The notes under the pieces are model-generated. The model ran no database searches. It worked only from the letters and a program-made list of their open reading frames with translations, and was not told where the DNA came from. Source: Euryarchaeota archaeon RBG_13_57_23 (GTDB lineage Archaea; Thermoplasmatota; Thermoplasmata; UBA10834). From it: 35,822 nucleotides of DNA. A program made the translations under genes and the position numbers. Where the stretch lies: NCBI GenBank assembly GCA_001800675.1, contig MGVW01000035.1, positions 172,772 through 208,593 on the forward strand. Direction: 5' to 3'. Numbering within the stretch: the stretch's first letter is position 1; every line of letters begins with the position of its first letter. Below are positions 1 through 10,100 of this stretch, one piece after another.

Positions 1-942
1 TCCTACGACATAGCAGCGCGGGGATCCGCAACCGTGATCGCTCCCGGACAGGAGCCATTCGACTATCCCATGATAGGCTTCAGCGACCGGATGATCTCGG
101 GGGCGACATACACTCTGATGAAGAGGGCTCCCCAGTATGCAACGGATGTCGAGGCCTGGAACGCTATTCTTGAGGACCACAGCCTTGTCATAATGGACGG
201 TTCCGTGATCCCTTCTCAGTTCGGTCCGACCACATTCAGCAGCGTGAGTCTTGATGTCGGTGACGTTCTGACGATAAGGACTCCGCTGGGTGCAGAGGCG
301 AATGTGACCATTGTCGGGATCATGGACCAGTACTTCATCAGCGGGGTTTTCTGCTCGCATGAGTTCATCCACACGTTCAACCCGCTGGCCAAGGACACGC
401 TCCTGTACTTCGAGACTTTCGACCTTCCCGACGTTGCGGACTCCGACGTCTCCAAGAAGATGGAGCAGGTGTTCGTCGAGTACGGCCTGACGACGATGGT
501 TGTCAGGGACACCGTCGAGGAGGTCATGACGATGGTGGCCTCCGTCATGCAGCTGATGGAGATCTTCCTGGGGATGGGCCTCATAGTCGGCATCGCAGGG
601 CTCGGCATCATCACCATCAGGAACGTGGCGGAACGCAGGCAGGAGATCGGGGTGATGAGGGCGATAGGCTATCAGAGGGACATGATCTTGAAGGCATTCC
701 TGTTGGAGACCTCATTCACTTCCTTGCTTGGCATCATCGTGGGCACTCTGATGGGTCTGGGCATCTCCTACACGATATTCGAATGGGGCGGGTTCGCCAA
801 GATGTCGGAGTTCGTCATCCCGTGGGGAGAGATACTCATGGTGTTCGCCATCGCGTTCGTCATCACTCTGGCGGCTACATTGCCACCATCCAGGAAGGCG
901 GCCAGACTGGCTCCCGCTGAGGCTTTAAGAAGAGTGGACTAG
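1..942 (+). CDS. ABC transporter permease, FtsX/MacB type (3' part)
   Basis: The reading frame is open from the first base, so the 5' end lies outside the window; about 313 residues are visible. The first ~180 residues are an extracytoplasmic MacB-like periplasmic-core region. An FtsX permease domain follows, with three hydrophobic segments at about residues 186-206, 232-260 and 278-294. The cytoplasmic loop after the first segment carries the typical E-R-R-Q-E-I-G-V-M-R-A-I-G signature of this family. The C-terminus ends in the usual P-S-x-K-A-A-x-L-x-P-A-E-A-L-R-x tail. Such permeases work with an ATPase of the LolD/MacB type, which would lie upstream. The substrate cannot be told from this part. 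The GTG at 34 is in frame but has coding sequence before it, so it is not the true start. Confidence 0.88.
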   Translation, partial: SYDIAARGSATVIAPGQEPFDYPMIGFSDRMISGATYTLMKRAPQYATDVEAWNAILEDHSLVIMDGSVIPSQFGPTTFSSVSLDVGDVLTIRTPLGAEANVTIVGIMDQYFISGVFCSHEFIHTFNPLAKDTLLYFETFDLPDVADSDVSKKMEQVFVEYGLTTMVVRDTVEEVMTMVASVMQLMEIFLGMGLIVGIAGLGIITIRNVAERRQEIGVMRAIGYQRDMILKAFLLETSFTSLLGIIVGTLMGLGISYTIFEWGGFAKMSEFVIPWGEILMVFAIAFVITLAATLPPSRKAARLAPAEALRRVD

Positions 943-970
943 ATACCTTTCAGTTGGTAGCTGCACCACT

Positions 971-979
971 CTAAATATC
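971..979 (+). promoter_or_regulatory. TATA-like box for the rib operon
   Basis: The stretch CTAAATATC is A/T-rich in a GC-rich setting. Counting about 23 nt from its end puts the transcript start near 1002. That fits a leaderless mRNA starting at the in-frame ATG at 1003 better than the ATG at 991. Confidence 0.5.
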
Positions 980-990
980 TCTCCGCGGTC

Positions 991-1710
991 ATGCTCACGC
1001 TGATGGCTTCAGCTGCCGTGCTAAAAGCTCTCCAGGAATTGAAGGAGGGACGATTCGTCCTCGTCTACGACGCGGACGGTCGTGAGGAAGAGACTGATAT
1101 GGTCATCGCCTCCGAGCGCGTAACGCAGAGCGCCATCAGGGCACTCCGGAAGGACGCGGGAGGCCTCGTATGCACGACTGCGGACACCCGCATCCAGGAA
1201 GCTTTGGGACTGCCGTTTCTCTCCGAGCTGTTTCTCGGCATGGTCGAGCACTATCCCGTGATGGGGAAGTTGATCCCGAACGACATACCCTATGACGTCA
1301 AGTCCGCGTTCGGCATAACGATCAATCACCGCAAGACCTTCACTGGAATAACCGACGAGGACCGTGCACTCACAATCACCGAGTTCGCCAAACTATCTGG
1401 GAAGGCGCTCACGACCGAGGATGGCTGGGCCAAGCAGGAGTTCGGGAAGAACTTCCGGGCACCTGGACACATTCACCTTCTCAACACGTCAAAGAGGATC
1501 CTCGAGACTAGGTTTGGCCACACTGAGCTCGCGACCGCTCTCGTTATCATGGCGGGGATGGTTCCGTCCGCGACCGTGTGCGAGATGATGGGAGACGATG
1601 GCAAGGCGCTCTCGAAGACGAAGGCAAGAAAGTACGCTGAGATGATGGGCTATTCCTTCCTTGAAGGGGCCGAGGTCATCGAAGCTTGGAGAGAACTCCA
1701 GACGAGGTGA
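991..1710 (+). CDS. ribB: 3,4-dihydroxy-2-butanone 4-phosphate synthase
   Basis: RibB converts ribulose 5-phosphate to 3,4-dihydroxy-2-butanone 4-phosphate plus formate, supplying the four-carbon unit of riboflavin. The 239-residue protein is a stand-alone RibB without the RibA domain often fused in bacteria. It shows the family signature D-A-D-G-R-E-E-E-T-D near residues 27-36, whose acidic residues bind metal and substrate, and a histidine in the G-H-I-H-L stretch near residue 158. It is the first gene of ribB-ribL-ribC-ribH, and the next gene starts 6 nt after its stop. The ATG at 1003 (four codons in) is an equally good start given the promoter spacing; the four extra residues carry no recognisable motif. 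Confidence 0.93.
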   Translation: MLTLMASAAVLKALQELKEGRFVLVYDADGREEETDMVIASERVTQSAIRALRKDAGGLVCTTADTRIQEALGLPFLSELFLGMVEHYPVMGKLIPNDIPYDVKSAFGITINHRKTFTGITDEDRALTITEFAKLSGKALTTEDGWAKQEFGKNFRAPGHIHLLNTSKRILETRFGHTELATALVIMAGMVPSATVCEMMGDDGKALSKTKARKYAEMMGYSFLEGAEVIEAWRELQTR

Positions 1711-1716
1711 GTCCCC

Positions 1717-2633
<917 letters not shown>

Positions 2634-2645
2634 GGATAATGAAAC

Positions 2646-2651
2646 GGAGGT
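2646..2651 (+). promoter_or_regulatory. Shine-Dalgarno site of ribH
   Basis: GGAGGT lies 6 nt before the ATG at 2658. It fixes the ribH start where the 24-nt gap after ribC breaks the otherwise overlapping arrangement. Confidence 0.8.
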
Positions 2652-2657
2652 AAGGAC

Positions 2658-3074
2658 ATGGCAAGAAAGATGAAAATCGGCATGGTCTGCAGTGAGTACA
2701 ACTACGACATCACGCAGATGATGCTGGAGAGGGCAAAGGAGCACGCGAAGTTCCTGGACGTCGAGGTCGCGAAAGTGGTAATGGTACCGGGAGTCTATGA
2801 CATCCCGCTCGCGGTCAAGACGCTCCTGAAGAACAAGAACGTAGACGGCGTGGTGTGCATAGGGGCCGTCATCGAGGGCGAGACCGAGCACGACCAGATC
2901 GTGATCGGCCAAGCGGCGAGGAAGATGACGGATCTGGCAGTCGAATACGAGAAGCCCGTAGGTCTGGGCATCTCGGGCCCCGGAATGTCCAGGCTACAGG
3001 CCGAGGACAGGATCGAGAGGGCGAAGGACGCTGTCGAGTCTGTTGTGAAGCAGTGGAAGGCGCTCAAGCAGTGA
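2658..3074 (+). CDS. ribH: 6,7-dimethyl-8-ribityllumazine synthase
   Basis: RibH condenses 5-amino-6-ribitylaminouracil with the RibB product to form lumazine, normally as a large oligomer. The 138-residue length fits the archaeal form. Motifs in order are V-P-G-V-Y-D-I-P-L-A (about residues 43-52), G-A-V-I-E-G-E-T-E-H-D with the presumed catalytic His78, and a C-terminal Q-A-E-D-R in place of the common Q-A-x-x-R. With ribB, ribL and ribC it gives the last riboflavin steps plus FAD synthesis. The enzymes that make the pyrimidine precursor from GTP are not in the window. Confidence 0.93.
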   Translation: MARKMKIGMVCSEYNYDITQMMLERAKEHAKFLDVEVAKVVMVPGVYDIPLAVKTLLKNKNVDGVVCIGAVIEGETEHDQIVIGQAARKMTDLAVEYEKPVGLGISGPGMSRLQAEDRIERAKDAVESVVKQWKALKQ

Positions 3075-3089
3075 GTTTACTGAAAAGCC

Positions 3090-3097
3090 TATAATAA
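3090..3097 (+). promoter_or_regulatory. TATA box for the PP-loop gene
   Basis: TATAATAA sits 15 nt after the ribH stop. Adding about 23 nt predicts a transcript start at 3120, within a base of the GTG at 3119. This supports a leaderless transcript and the GTG start. Confidence 0.55.
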
Positions 3098-3118
3098 GGC
3101 CAGGCTCTCCGGAGAACA

Positions 3119-5032
3119 GTGGGCGCAGTCCATCTGGGCAAGATACACCTACGCTGGTGCGACAACTGCAGCGTGCCCGTGCTCGAACAGGAGTACTGCA
3201 GCATCTGCTCAGGCGGCACCGGACAGGTCAAGATAACCCCGCCGGGGGACGCGCGCCCAGCGTTCGAATCTGATCTCGTCAGGATGAGAAAGCTCATTGA
3301 CAATCAGTTCGGAGAAGGGACTGGGAAGCTCGCAATCCCTGAGGAAGTCATCGTTCTCCTCAACAAGGCGCCTGACATAGACCGCATGGATGAGGTCATC
3401 ATCGGCGGCGTAGTCATCGGAGCTTCCAGGTTCAGCATTGCGACCGGCGAGAGATTTCTAATCAGGCCCTCGGGCGCAGCTGCGATAGCGCCACGCGTCA
3501 GCAAAGGTTGGGTCGTGATTGACGAGGTCGCGGCCGAGGCGATCAGAACGAAGAGCGCAAGCACGCTGGCAGTTGGAGTGCTTGACTGCGATCCCGGCAT
3601 CAATGTCGGGGACGAGATCCTCGTCCTTGAAAGAGACCGCACTCCAGTCTCGCTGGGAGTCGCGAAGATGTCCTCGCGTGAGATGATGGAACACAAGAGG
3701 GGGACAGCCGTCAAGACCCGGTGGACCGTGGAGAAATCAGTCAAGAAGGTCGAGCCTCGAGGGGCATCCTGGAATGATGTGGTGAATGCGAATGCCGATG
3801 TCATCTCTAGGCGCGTTACCCAGGCGAAGGAGTTCGTTGCGAAGGTCGTCAGAGAGAACGACCTTCCCGTTGCCGTGTCGTACAGCGGTGGAAAGGACAG
3901 CCTCGCAACACTCCTCCTCGTGATGGAGGCCGGCATCAAACCGAAGCTCATCTTCGTGGACACTGGACTCGAGTTCGCAGAGACGAGAAAGAACGTGTCG
4001 GATACCGCGAAGCGATACGGCCTCGAGCTGATAGTCGAATCCGCAGGAGACTCGTTCTGGAGAAATCTGGACCATTTCGGGCCACCTGCCAAGGACTATC
4101 GCTGGTGCTGCAAGACATGCAAGCTCGGACCCGCCACCCAGCTCATCGCCAAGAACTTCCCAGACGGGGTCCTCTCCTTCATCGGCCAAAGGGCGTACGA
4201 ATCACAGCAAAGGGCCGAGAAGGGCAAGGTCTGGAGAAACCCCTGGACTCCCAATCAACTTGCGGCCTCGCCGATCCAGAAATGGACAGCGCTCCATGTC
4301 TGGATCTATCTATTCTCGAAGGGCGCGGCCTACAATCCCCTTTACGAACGCGGAATCGAAAGGATTGGATGCTTCATGTGCCCGGCCACGGACATGGCCG
4401 AGCTCAGAATCTCAAGAGAGCTGTCCGACGAATATGCAAGATGGCAGAAGTACCTCGATGAATATGCGAGCGCCAGAGGAAAGAGCAGGCCTTGGATCGA
4501 GAAGGATCTGTGGCGCTGGAAGAGACTCCCGAGTTCCGTCGTGGACGAGCTGACTCCTGGTGACCGAGAGATGCTCAACGCCTCGGTGCCCATTCCTGAT
4601 GCTGGCCCCCTGGAATTCAAGAGCACGAGTGGATACAACCCGTGCGTTGAGGGCCTGAGCATGGAGGGCATCTTCAGCAGGCCCCTCCCGATGGAGAGAG
4701 TTGCGAATCTGTTGAACATCATCGGCGAGGTGACGACATCCCCCGACGGCAACATTGCAGAGGTGAAGTCCATCACCGTGTTCCGAGAAGGGCCCGTCAT
4801 GATCAAAGCGCGGGACGAACAGGAGCTGAAGAGAAAGGCCGCCAGACTGAGAGAGGTAGTTTTCAGGGCGGTTGACTGTGCTGCGTGCGGGATCTGCGTA
4901 AGTAGGTGCGAGGCGAATGCGCTATCTCTTGACGGACAGGTACGAATCGACGTTTCGAAGTGCACGCATTGCGGGGCCTGCCTTGGCGCATGCCCGGCAA
5001 TCAGATTCAAGGAGAACGATCTGGACATCTAG
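3119..5032 (+). CDS. PAPS-reductase-family PP-loop protein with zinc ribbon, PUA and ferredoxin domains
   Basis: The 637-residue protein has four parts. Residues 14-30 form a small Cys-rich zinc ribbon (C-D-N-C and C-S-I-C). A PUA-like domain, usually RNA-binding, covers about residues 60-205. A PAPS reductase/PP-loop ATPase domain carries the loop S254-Y-S-G-G-K-D-S261, a later C-C-K-T-C-K cluster and G-C-F-M-C-P. The C-terminus is a 2x[4Fe-4S] ferredoxin with clusters C587-x2-C590-x2-C593-x3-C597 and C615-x2-C618-x2-C621-x3-C625. Proteins of this architecture are common in methanogens (MJ0973 group), but to my knowledge have no proven function. Inference: the ATP-activating loop, RNA-binding fold and Fe-S donor suggest a sulfur or redox reaction on an RNA or adenylated substrate rather than assimilatory sulfate reduction. 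The GTG start is supported by TATA spacing. Confidence 0.85.
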   Translation: MGAVHLGKIHLRWCDNCSVPVLEQEYCSICSGGTGQVKITPPGDARPAFESDLVRMRKLIDNQFGEGTGKLAIPEEVIVLLNKAPDIDRMDEVIIGGVVIGASRFSIATGERFLIRPSGAAAIAPRVSKGWVVIDEVAAEAIRTKSASTLAVGVLDCDPGINVGDEILVLERDRTPVSLGVAKMSSREMMEHKRGTAVKTRWTVEKSVKKVEPRGASWNDVVNANADVISRRVTQAKEFVAKVVRENDLPVAVSYSGGKDSLATLLLVMEAGIKPKLIFVDTGLEFAETRKNVSDTAKRYGLELIVESAGDSFWRNLDHFGPPAKDYRWCCKTCKLGPATQLIAKNFPDGVLSFIGQRAYESQQRAEKGKVWRNPWTPNQLAASPIQKWTALHVWIYLFSKGAAYNPLYERGIERIGCFMCPATDMAELRISRELSDEYARWQKYLDEYASARGKSRPWIEKDLWRWKRLPSSVVDELTPGDREMLNASVPIPDAGPLEFKSTSGYNPCVEGLSMEGIFSRPLPMERVANLLNIIGEVTTSPDGNIAEVKSITVFREGPVMIKARDEQELKRKAARLREVVFRAVDCAACGICVSRCEANALSLDGQVRIDVSKCTHCGACLGACPAIRFKENDLDI

Positions 5033-5886
5033 CGAAGAATCGCCCGGAGAGCATCGGAAACCTCTTTGGCCCTCGCTCCCCATGGCACCACACCGTAGCT
5101 GCCCTTGACCTCGAAGCCCTCCTTCACCTTGCAGCATTTGAGGAGCACAGGCCCTTGGATGGAGTGCTCGCGGATGAGGTCCTGTGGACACATGTTGATC
5201 AGCCTCGGCCTTCTGCCATAGACGGCCTCGAAGATCCTCTCGGACAGACTGCAGCCGATCAACGTGACTTCGTCGAGCTGCTGCGGAGAGAGCTCAGGAG
5301 TCTCGTCGAGGTAGACCACATTCTTCCCCGCTTTCAACCCTGAGGCTCTGCATGGATACATCGTGATGCCTGATTCCGCAGAGTTGGCAAGCGAGTTCAG
5401 GTCCAGTGTCAGCACCTTGACCCTCACGTACCGATCCTGGAGATCAGTCTCCAGAACATTATGGACGAGGCCCTCCAACTTCGACGGCTCTGGGGGGACG
5501 ACATCGAAGATTGTCAGGTCGTATGGCGGTTCGTCGATGAAGAACGACACATGCTCAGACCTGCCCCTGACGACGATGCACTTCTTGTCCTTCGCTGCCC
5601 TCATCGCTCCCATGGAACTCGCGGACAGAACATCCAGTGAAGGGTCCTCGATGAACGCGGTGTCCTTGGGGAGAGAGAGGATGTGAACCGAAGCGATCTC
5701 CTGAAGAACGTCGTTCGACGTCTTCCTGACAATCAGGGCAACCGCCCAGTCAGACCCCGAGTTGAAGACGTAGTATCTGGTCCGGATGTAAGCCCTCTTG
5801 CCAGCGAGAAATCGTTTGATGTTCGCCTCGTTCAGCTCGAACGATACCGTCTTCACGCTCACTTCCTTGCAATGGACCGGGAACAT
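5029..5886 (-). CDS. Conserved archaeal protein of unknown function
   Basis: The frame encodes 285 residues with normal codon use and no shadow-like composition, so I take it as real. I do not recognise a catalytic motif. It has alternating beta-strand-like and helical stretches, no signal peptide or membrane segment, and scattered cysteines (for example near C-K-C-C-K towards the C-terminus). The ATG at 5886 is the first start; a GTG at codon 9 or 11 would remove an N-terminal tail before V-K-T-V-S-F-E-L. It converges on the PP-loop gene and the two share one CTAG, each reading TAG as its stop. Confidence 0.7.
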   Translation of the reverse strand: MFPVHCKEVSVKTVSFELNEANIKRFLAGKRAYIRTRYYVFNSGSDWAVALIVRKTSNDVLQEIASVHILSLPKDTAFIEDPSLDVLSASSMGAMRAAKDKKCIVVRGRSEHVSFFIDEPPYDLTIFDVVPPEPSKLEGLVHNVLETDLQDRYVRVKVLTLDLNSLANSAESGITMYPCRASGLKAGKNVVYLDETPELSPQQLDEVTLIGCSLSERIFEAVYGRRPRLINMCPQDLIREHSIQGPVLLKCCKVKEGFEVKGSYGVVPWGARAKEVSDALRAILR

Positions 5887-6019
5887 CCAACGACCCTTTG
5901 GTTGAAAGCGTTCAGGGCTCTAAAACGTTGCCCAGAAGTCTGAATATGGGCGGATTAGACGAAGAATTGTCTCCCACAGGATATTCTCTCCAGTGGAAAC
6001 GGGCCCAGCTACGACAAGA

Positions 6020-6027
6020 TTCTTTAA
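6020..6027 (+). promoter_or_regulatory. TATA-like box for carAB
   Basis: TTCTTTAA followed by a C-rich stretch lies 28-35 nt before the carA ATG. The predicted transcript start is near 6050, leaving almost no leader. The region 5887-6054 otherwise shows no gene and holds the divergent promoters of 5886 (minus) and carA. Confidence 0.45.
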
Positions 6028-6054
6028 CCCCCCTCCAAATACCCCAAAGGTCGC

Positions 6055-7125
6055 ATGAAGGGGTTCCTCGTCCTCGAGGATGGCACAGTTTTTGAGGGCG
6101 AAGCTTTCGGCGCGTGCAGAGATGTTCTCGGAGAGGTCGTTTTCGCAACCGGCATGACCGGTTACCAGGAATCCTTGACAGATCCATCGTACTGCGGTCA
6201 GATCCTCGTGTCTTCGTACCCGCTGATTGGCAACTACGGTGTGAACAAGTACGACTCCCAGTCCGAATGCGTTCAGGTATGGGGGTACGCCGTCAAGGAG
6301 AAGTGCGTTGCGCCTAGCCACCGCGACTGCGACAGGACCATCGAGGACTTCCTGAAGCAGAACGAGGTTCCAGGCATCTGCGGGCTGGACACACGCGCCC
6401 TGATCAGGAAGCTGCGCAACTCAGGCACCATGAAGGGAGGCATCTCCACAGGCGACCCTGCCGAGGTGCTGGATAGAGTCAGGAAGATGGCGCATCCTGA
6501 GCAGAGCAACCTCGTCGCAAAGGTCAGCACCAAGAAGATTCTGCGCTTCGACGAGCAGCGGGCCAAGACGGTCGCCCTGTTCGACTGCGGCCTGAAGATG
6601 AACATAGTCACCGAGCTGCGCCGTCGGTTCAATGTCATCCAGATGCCGTTCGACACGACCGCGCGGGCAGTGAAGGAACTGGAACCCGACGGCATCTTCA
6701 TCTCCAACGGGCCGGGGAACCCCGCCCATCCCGAAATGTTGGCGACGACCGTGTCCACTCTATCCAAGCTCAAAGAGGACTATCCCATGATGGGCATCTG
6801 CCTCGGTCACCAGCTGCTGTCACTCGTGTTCGGCGCGAAGACCTACAAACTGAAGTTCGGACACAGAGGGATCAACCAGCCGGTGAAGCTAGAGGGTAGA
6901 GTCTACATCACTTCCCAGAACCACGGGTTCGCTGTGGATGCTGACTCTGCCGAAGACGCTGGCCTCGAGATCACCGTGACGAACCTGAACGACAACACCG
7001 TCGAGGGGATGAGGCACCGGGAGCTTCCGATCTTCTCTGTGCAGTTCCATCCTGAATCACATCCAGGCCCCCAGGACACAGGTTTCCTGTTTGACAGATT
7101 CGAAAAGACCTTGGGGGTGCGCTGA
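6055..7125 (+). CDS. carA: Carbamoyl-phosphate synthase small subunit
   Basis: CarA releases ammonia from glutamine for CarB, which makes carbamoyl phosphate for pyrimidines and arginine. The 356-residue length is usual. The N-terminal domain begins K-G-F-L-V-L-E-D-G-T and contains the typical F-A-T-G-M-T-G-Y-Q-E stretch. The C-terminal class I glutamine amidotransferase has the nucleophile C249 in G-I-C-L-G-H-Q, and the H332/E334 pair in H-P-E-S-H-P-G-P. The stop and the carB start share one base (TGATG at 7123-7127), so the two subunits are translationally coupled. Confidence 0.97.
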   Translation: MKGFLVLEDGTVFEGEAFGACRDVLGEVVFATGMTGYQESLTDPSYCGQILVSSYPLIGNYGVNKYDSQSECVQVWGYAVKEKCVAPSHRDCDRTIEDFLKQNEVPGICGLDTRALIRKLRNSGTMKGGISTGDPAEVLDRVRKMAHPEQSNLVAKVSTKKILRFDEQRAKTVALFDCGLKMNIVTELRRRFNVIQMPFDTTARAVKELEPDGIFISNGPGNPAHPEMLATTVSTLSKLKEDYPMMGICLGHQLLSLVFGAKTYKLKFGHRGINQPVKLEGRVYITSQNHGFAVDADSAEDAGLEITVTNLNDNTVEGMRHRELPIFSVQFHPESHPGPQDTGFLFDRFEKTLGVR

Positions 7126-10100
7126 TGCCAAAGCGGACCGACCTGAAGAAGCTCATGGTCATAGGGTCGGGACCTATCGTTATCGGCCAGGCGGCTGAGT
7201 TCGATTTCTCAGGGTCGCAGGCGTGCAGGTCGCTGCGGGAGGAAGGATACACGACTGTACTGGCGAACTCGAATCCGGCGACGATCCAGACGGATCCCGA
7301 TACGGCCGACATCGTGTACGTCGAGCCGCTGGATGTGGAGACGGTCACGAAGATCATCGAGAAGGAGAAGGTGCAAGGCATACTCTCCGGGATGGGTGGA
7401 CAGACCGCTCTCAACCTCTGCTCAGAGCTCGCGGAGAACGGCACCCTCAAGAGGCTAGGCGTCGAGCTGCTGGGGAGTCAGCCGAGGGCGATTGCCCTCT
7501 CCGAGGACAGAGAGCTGTTCAGGGAGACGATGTTGGAGCTCGGAGAGCCGATCCCGAAGAGCAGGACCGCCAATTCGCTGGACGGGGCCAAGCAGGTCGT
7601 GAAGGAAATCGGTGGATACCCAGTCCTTGTGAGACCAGCATTCACCCTCGGAGGCACGGGCGGAGGGATCGCCCACGACGACCAAGAGCTGGAGGACATC
7701 GCGGGGAGAGGGCTAGCATACTCTCGCATTCGCCAAGTCCTGATCGAGGAGAGCGTCATCGGCTGGAAGGAGTTCGAATACGAGGTCATGCGAGATTCGA
7801 AGGACAACTGCATCATCGTCTGCAACATGGAGAATCTCGACCCGATGGGCATTCACACGGGCGAGAGCATCGTCGTCGCACCAGCCCAGACCCTGAGCGA
7901 CAAGGATCACCAGATGCTCCGGAATGCGACGATCAAGATCATCCGGGCACTGGGGATCGAGGGTGGGGCGAACATTCAGTTCGCCGTTAATCCGAAAAGC
8001 GGGGAGTACAGGGTCATCGAGGTCAACCCGAGGGTGTCCCGGAGCTCCGCCTTGGCGTCAAAGGCGACCGGGTACCCCATCGCTCGGGTGGCTGCGAAGA
8101 TCGCGGTCGGAAGGACTCTCGACGAGATACCGAATGCGATCACCGGAAAGACTTGCGCGGCCTTCGAGCCATCCATAGACTATGTCGTGATGAAGATCCC
8201 CAGATGGCCCTTTGACAAGTTCCGCACGGTGGACCGTCGTCTCGGAACCCAGATGAAGAGCACGGGAGAAGTGATGGCCATAGGAAGGAACATCCAGGAA
8301 TCCCTGCTCAAAGCCGTGCGGTCTCTTGAAATCGACAGGACTGGACTTGAGGCGGACAAGTGGACTGACGATGAGATCGAGAAAGAGCTCAGCAGCGCAA
8401 CTGACCTGCGCCTCTACATGATCGCAGAGGCACTGAGGAGGGGTAAGACCGTGGAATGGGTCTGCAACTGCACCGATTGGGATCCCTTCTTCGTACGCAA
8501 GGTTCAGGACATCGTCCAGATGGAAGATAGGATCAGGAAGGACCTGGACGACACGACACTGTGCGAGGCAAAGAGCCTAGGCTTCAGCGACGAGTACATC
8601 GGGATGATTGCTGGAAAAGAAGAGAGAACCGTCAGGAACATGAGAGCTGGCAAGAAGCTCAAGGCCACTTTCAAGATGGTCGACACGTGCGCCGCGGAAT
8701 TCGAGGCAGAGACACCCTACTTCTACTCGACTTATGAGACTGAGTGTGAGGCGAGGACCTCTACCAACAGGAAGGTGATTGTGGTCGGGGCAGGCCCGAT
8801 TAGGATCGGCCAAGGGATCGAGTTCGATTACTGCTGCGTCCACGGCGCTCTTGCGCTCAAGGAGGAGGGCATCGACGCGATCATAGTCAACAACAACCCG
8901 GAGACCGTTTCCACGGATTTCGATGTATCCAGCAGGTTGTACTTCGAGCCGATCACGGCGGAGGATGTGCTCAATGTCATCGAGAAGGAGGACGCCGATG
9001 GTATCATCCTGCAGTTCGGTGGGCAGACAGCGATCAATCTCGCGCTTCCTCTCCAGAAGGAGCTCAAGGACAAGAAGACCAAGATACTGGGGACATCTCC
9101 TGACTCCGTTGACCTGGCGGAGGACAGGAAGAAGTTCTCGAGGCTAATGGACGAACTCGGCATTAGCCAGCCGAAGTCCGGAACGGGGTTTTCCTTCGAA
9201 GAGGTCAAGACGCTCGCCAAGGACATCGGGTATCCAGTTCTAATCAGGCCCAGCTATGTGCTCGGCGGAAGGGCCATGGAGATCGTCTATGACGAGATCG
9301 AGCTGGAGACTTACATGAAGAGCGCCGCAAAGGTCTCCAAGAAGCGCCCGATACTCGTGGACAAGTATCTCACACACGCCATCGAGATCGATGTCGACGC
9401 TGTGTGCGATGGCAAGGAGGTCTTCATAGGGGGGATCTTGGAACACATAGAGGAAGCTGGTGTGCACTCGGGCGACGCGACGATGGTGCTCCCGCCTCAG
9501 ACTCTGGGCCCAGGGGTCATGAAGCAGATCAAGGAGATCACTCGGAAAGTCGCCCTCGCGCTGAATACGGTCGGGCTGATGAATTTGCAGCTCGCGTACA
9601 AGGACGGAGAGGTCTTCATGCTCGAGGCGAATCCGCGAGCAAGTCGGACGGTCCCGATCATCTCCAAGGCCACGGGGATTCCACTGGCGAAGGTCGCCAC
9701 GAAGATAATGCTGGGCAAGTCCCTCAAGGATCTGGGCCTCAAGGACATAGCGAAGATTGACCATGTAGCGGTCAAGGCCTCGGTGTTTCCGTTCCTGAAG
9801 CTTCCAGGTGTCGACAGCATCCTCGGTCCAGAGATGAAGTCCACGGGAGAGGTCATGGGCATCGACGCCGACTATCCCGCGGCCGTTTGGAAGGCACTGG
9901 TCGCTTCGGGGCAGAAGCTGCCGAAGACCGGGAAGGTCTACCTCAGCGTCAAGGACGAGGACAAGTCTGCCGCATCAAGACTTGGCAAGAAGCTCGGATC
10001 GCTCGGGTTCCAGCTCTACGCCACCAGAGGGACCGCAGAGGCGCTCAAAAGCGGAGGGGTAGATGCGACCACCGTGTACAGGATTTCGGACCACGGAAGT

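Noticed and set aside
3262-3270. GTTCGAATC, like a tRNA T-loop
   Set aside because: It lies in the coding frame of the PP-loop protein, and no acceptor stem or anticodon arm can be built around it.
3304-4092. 262-codon open frame opposite the PP-loop gene
   Set aside because: Ser/Thr-rich shadow of a clearly coding frame with a PP-loop and PUA region.
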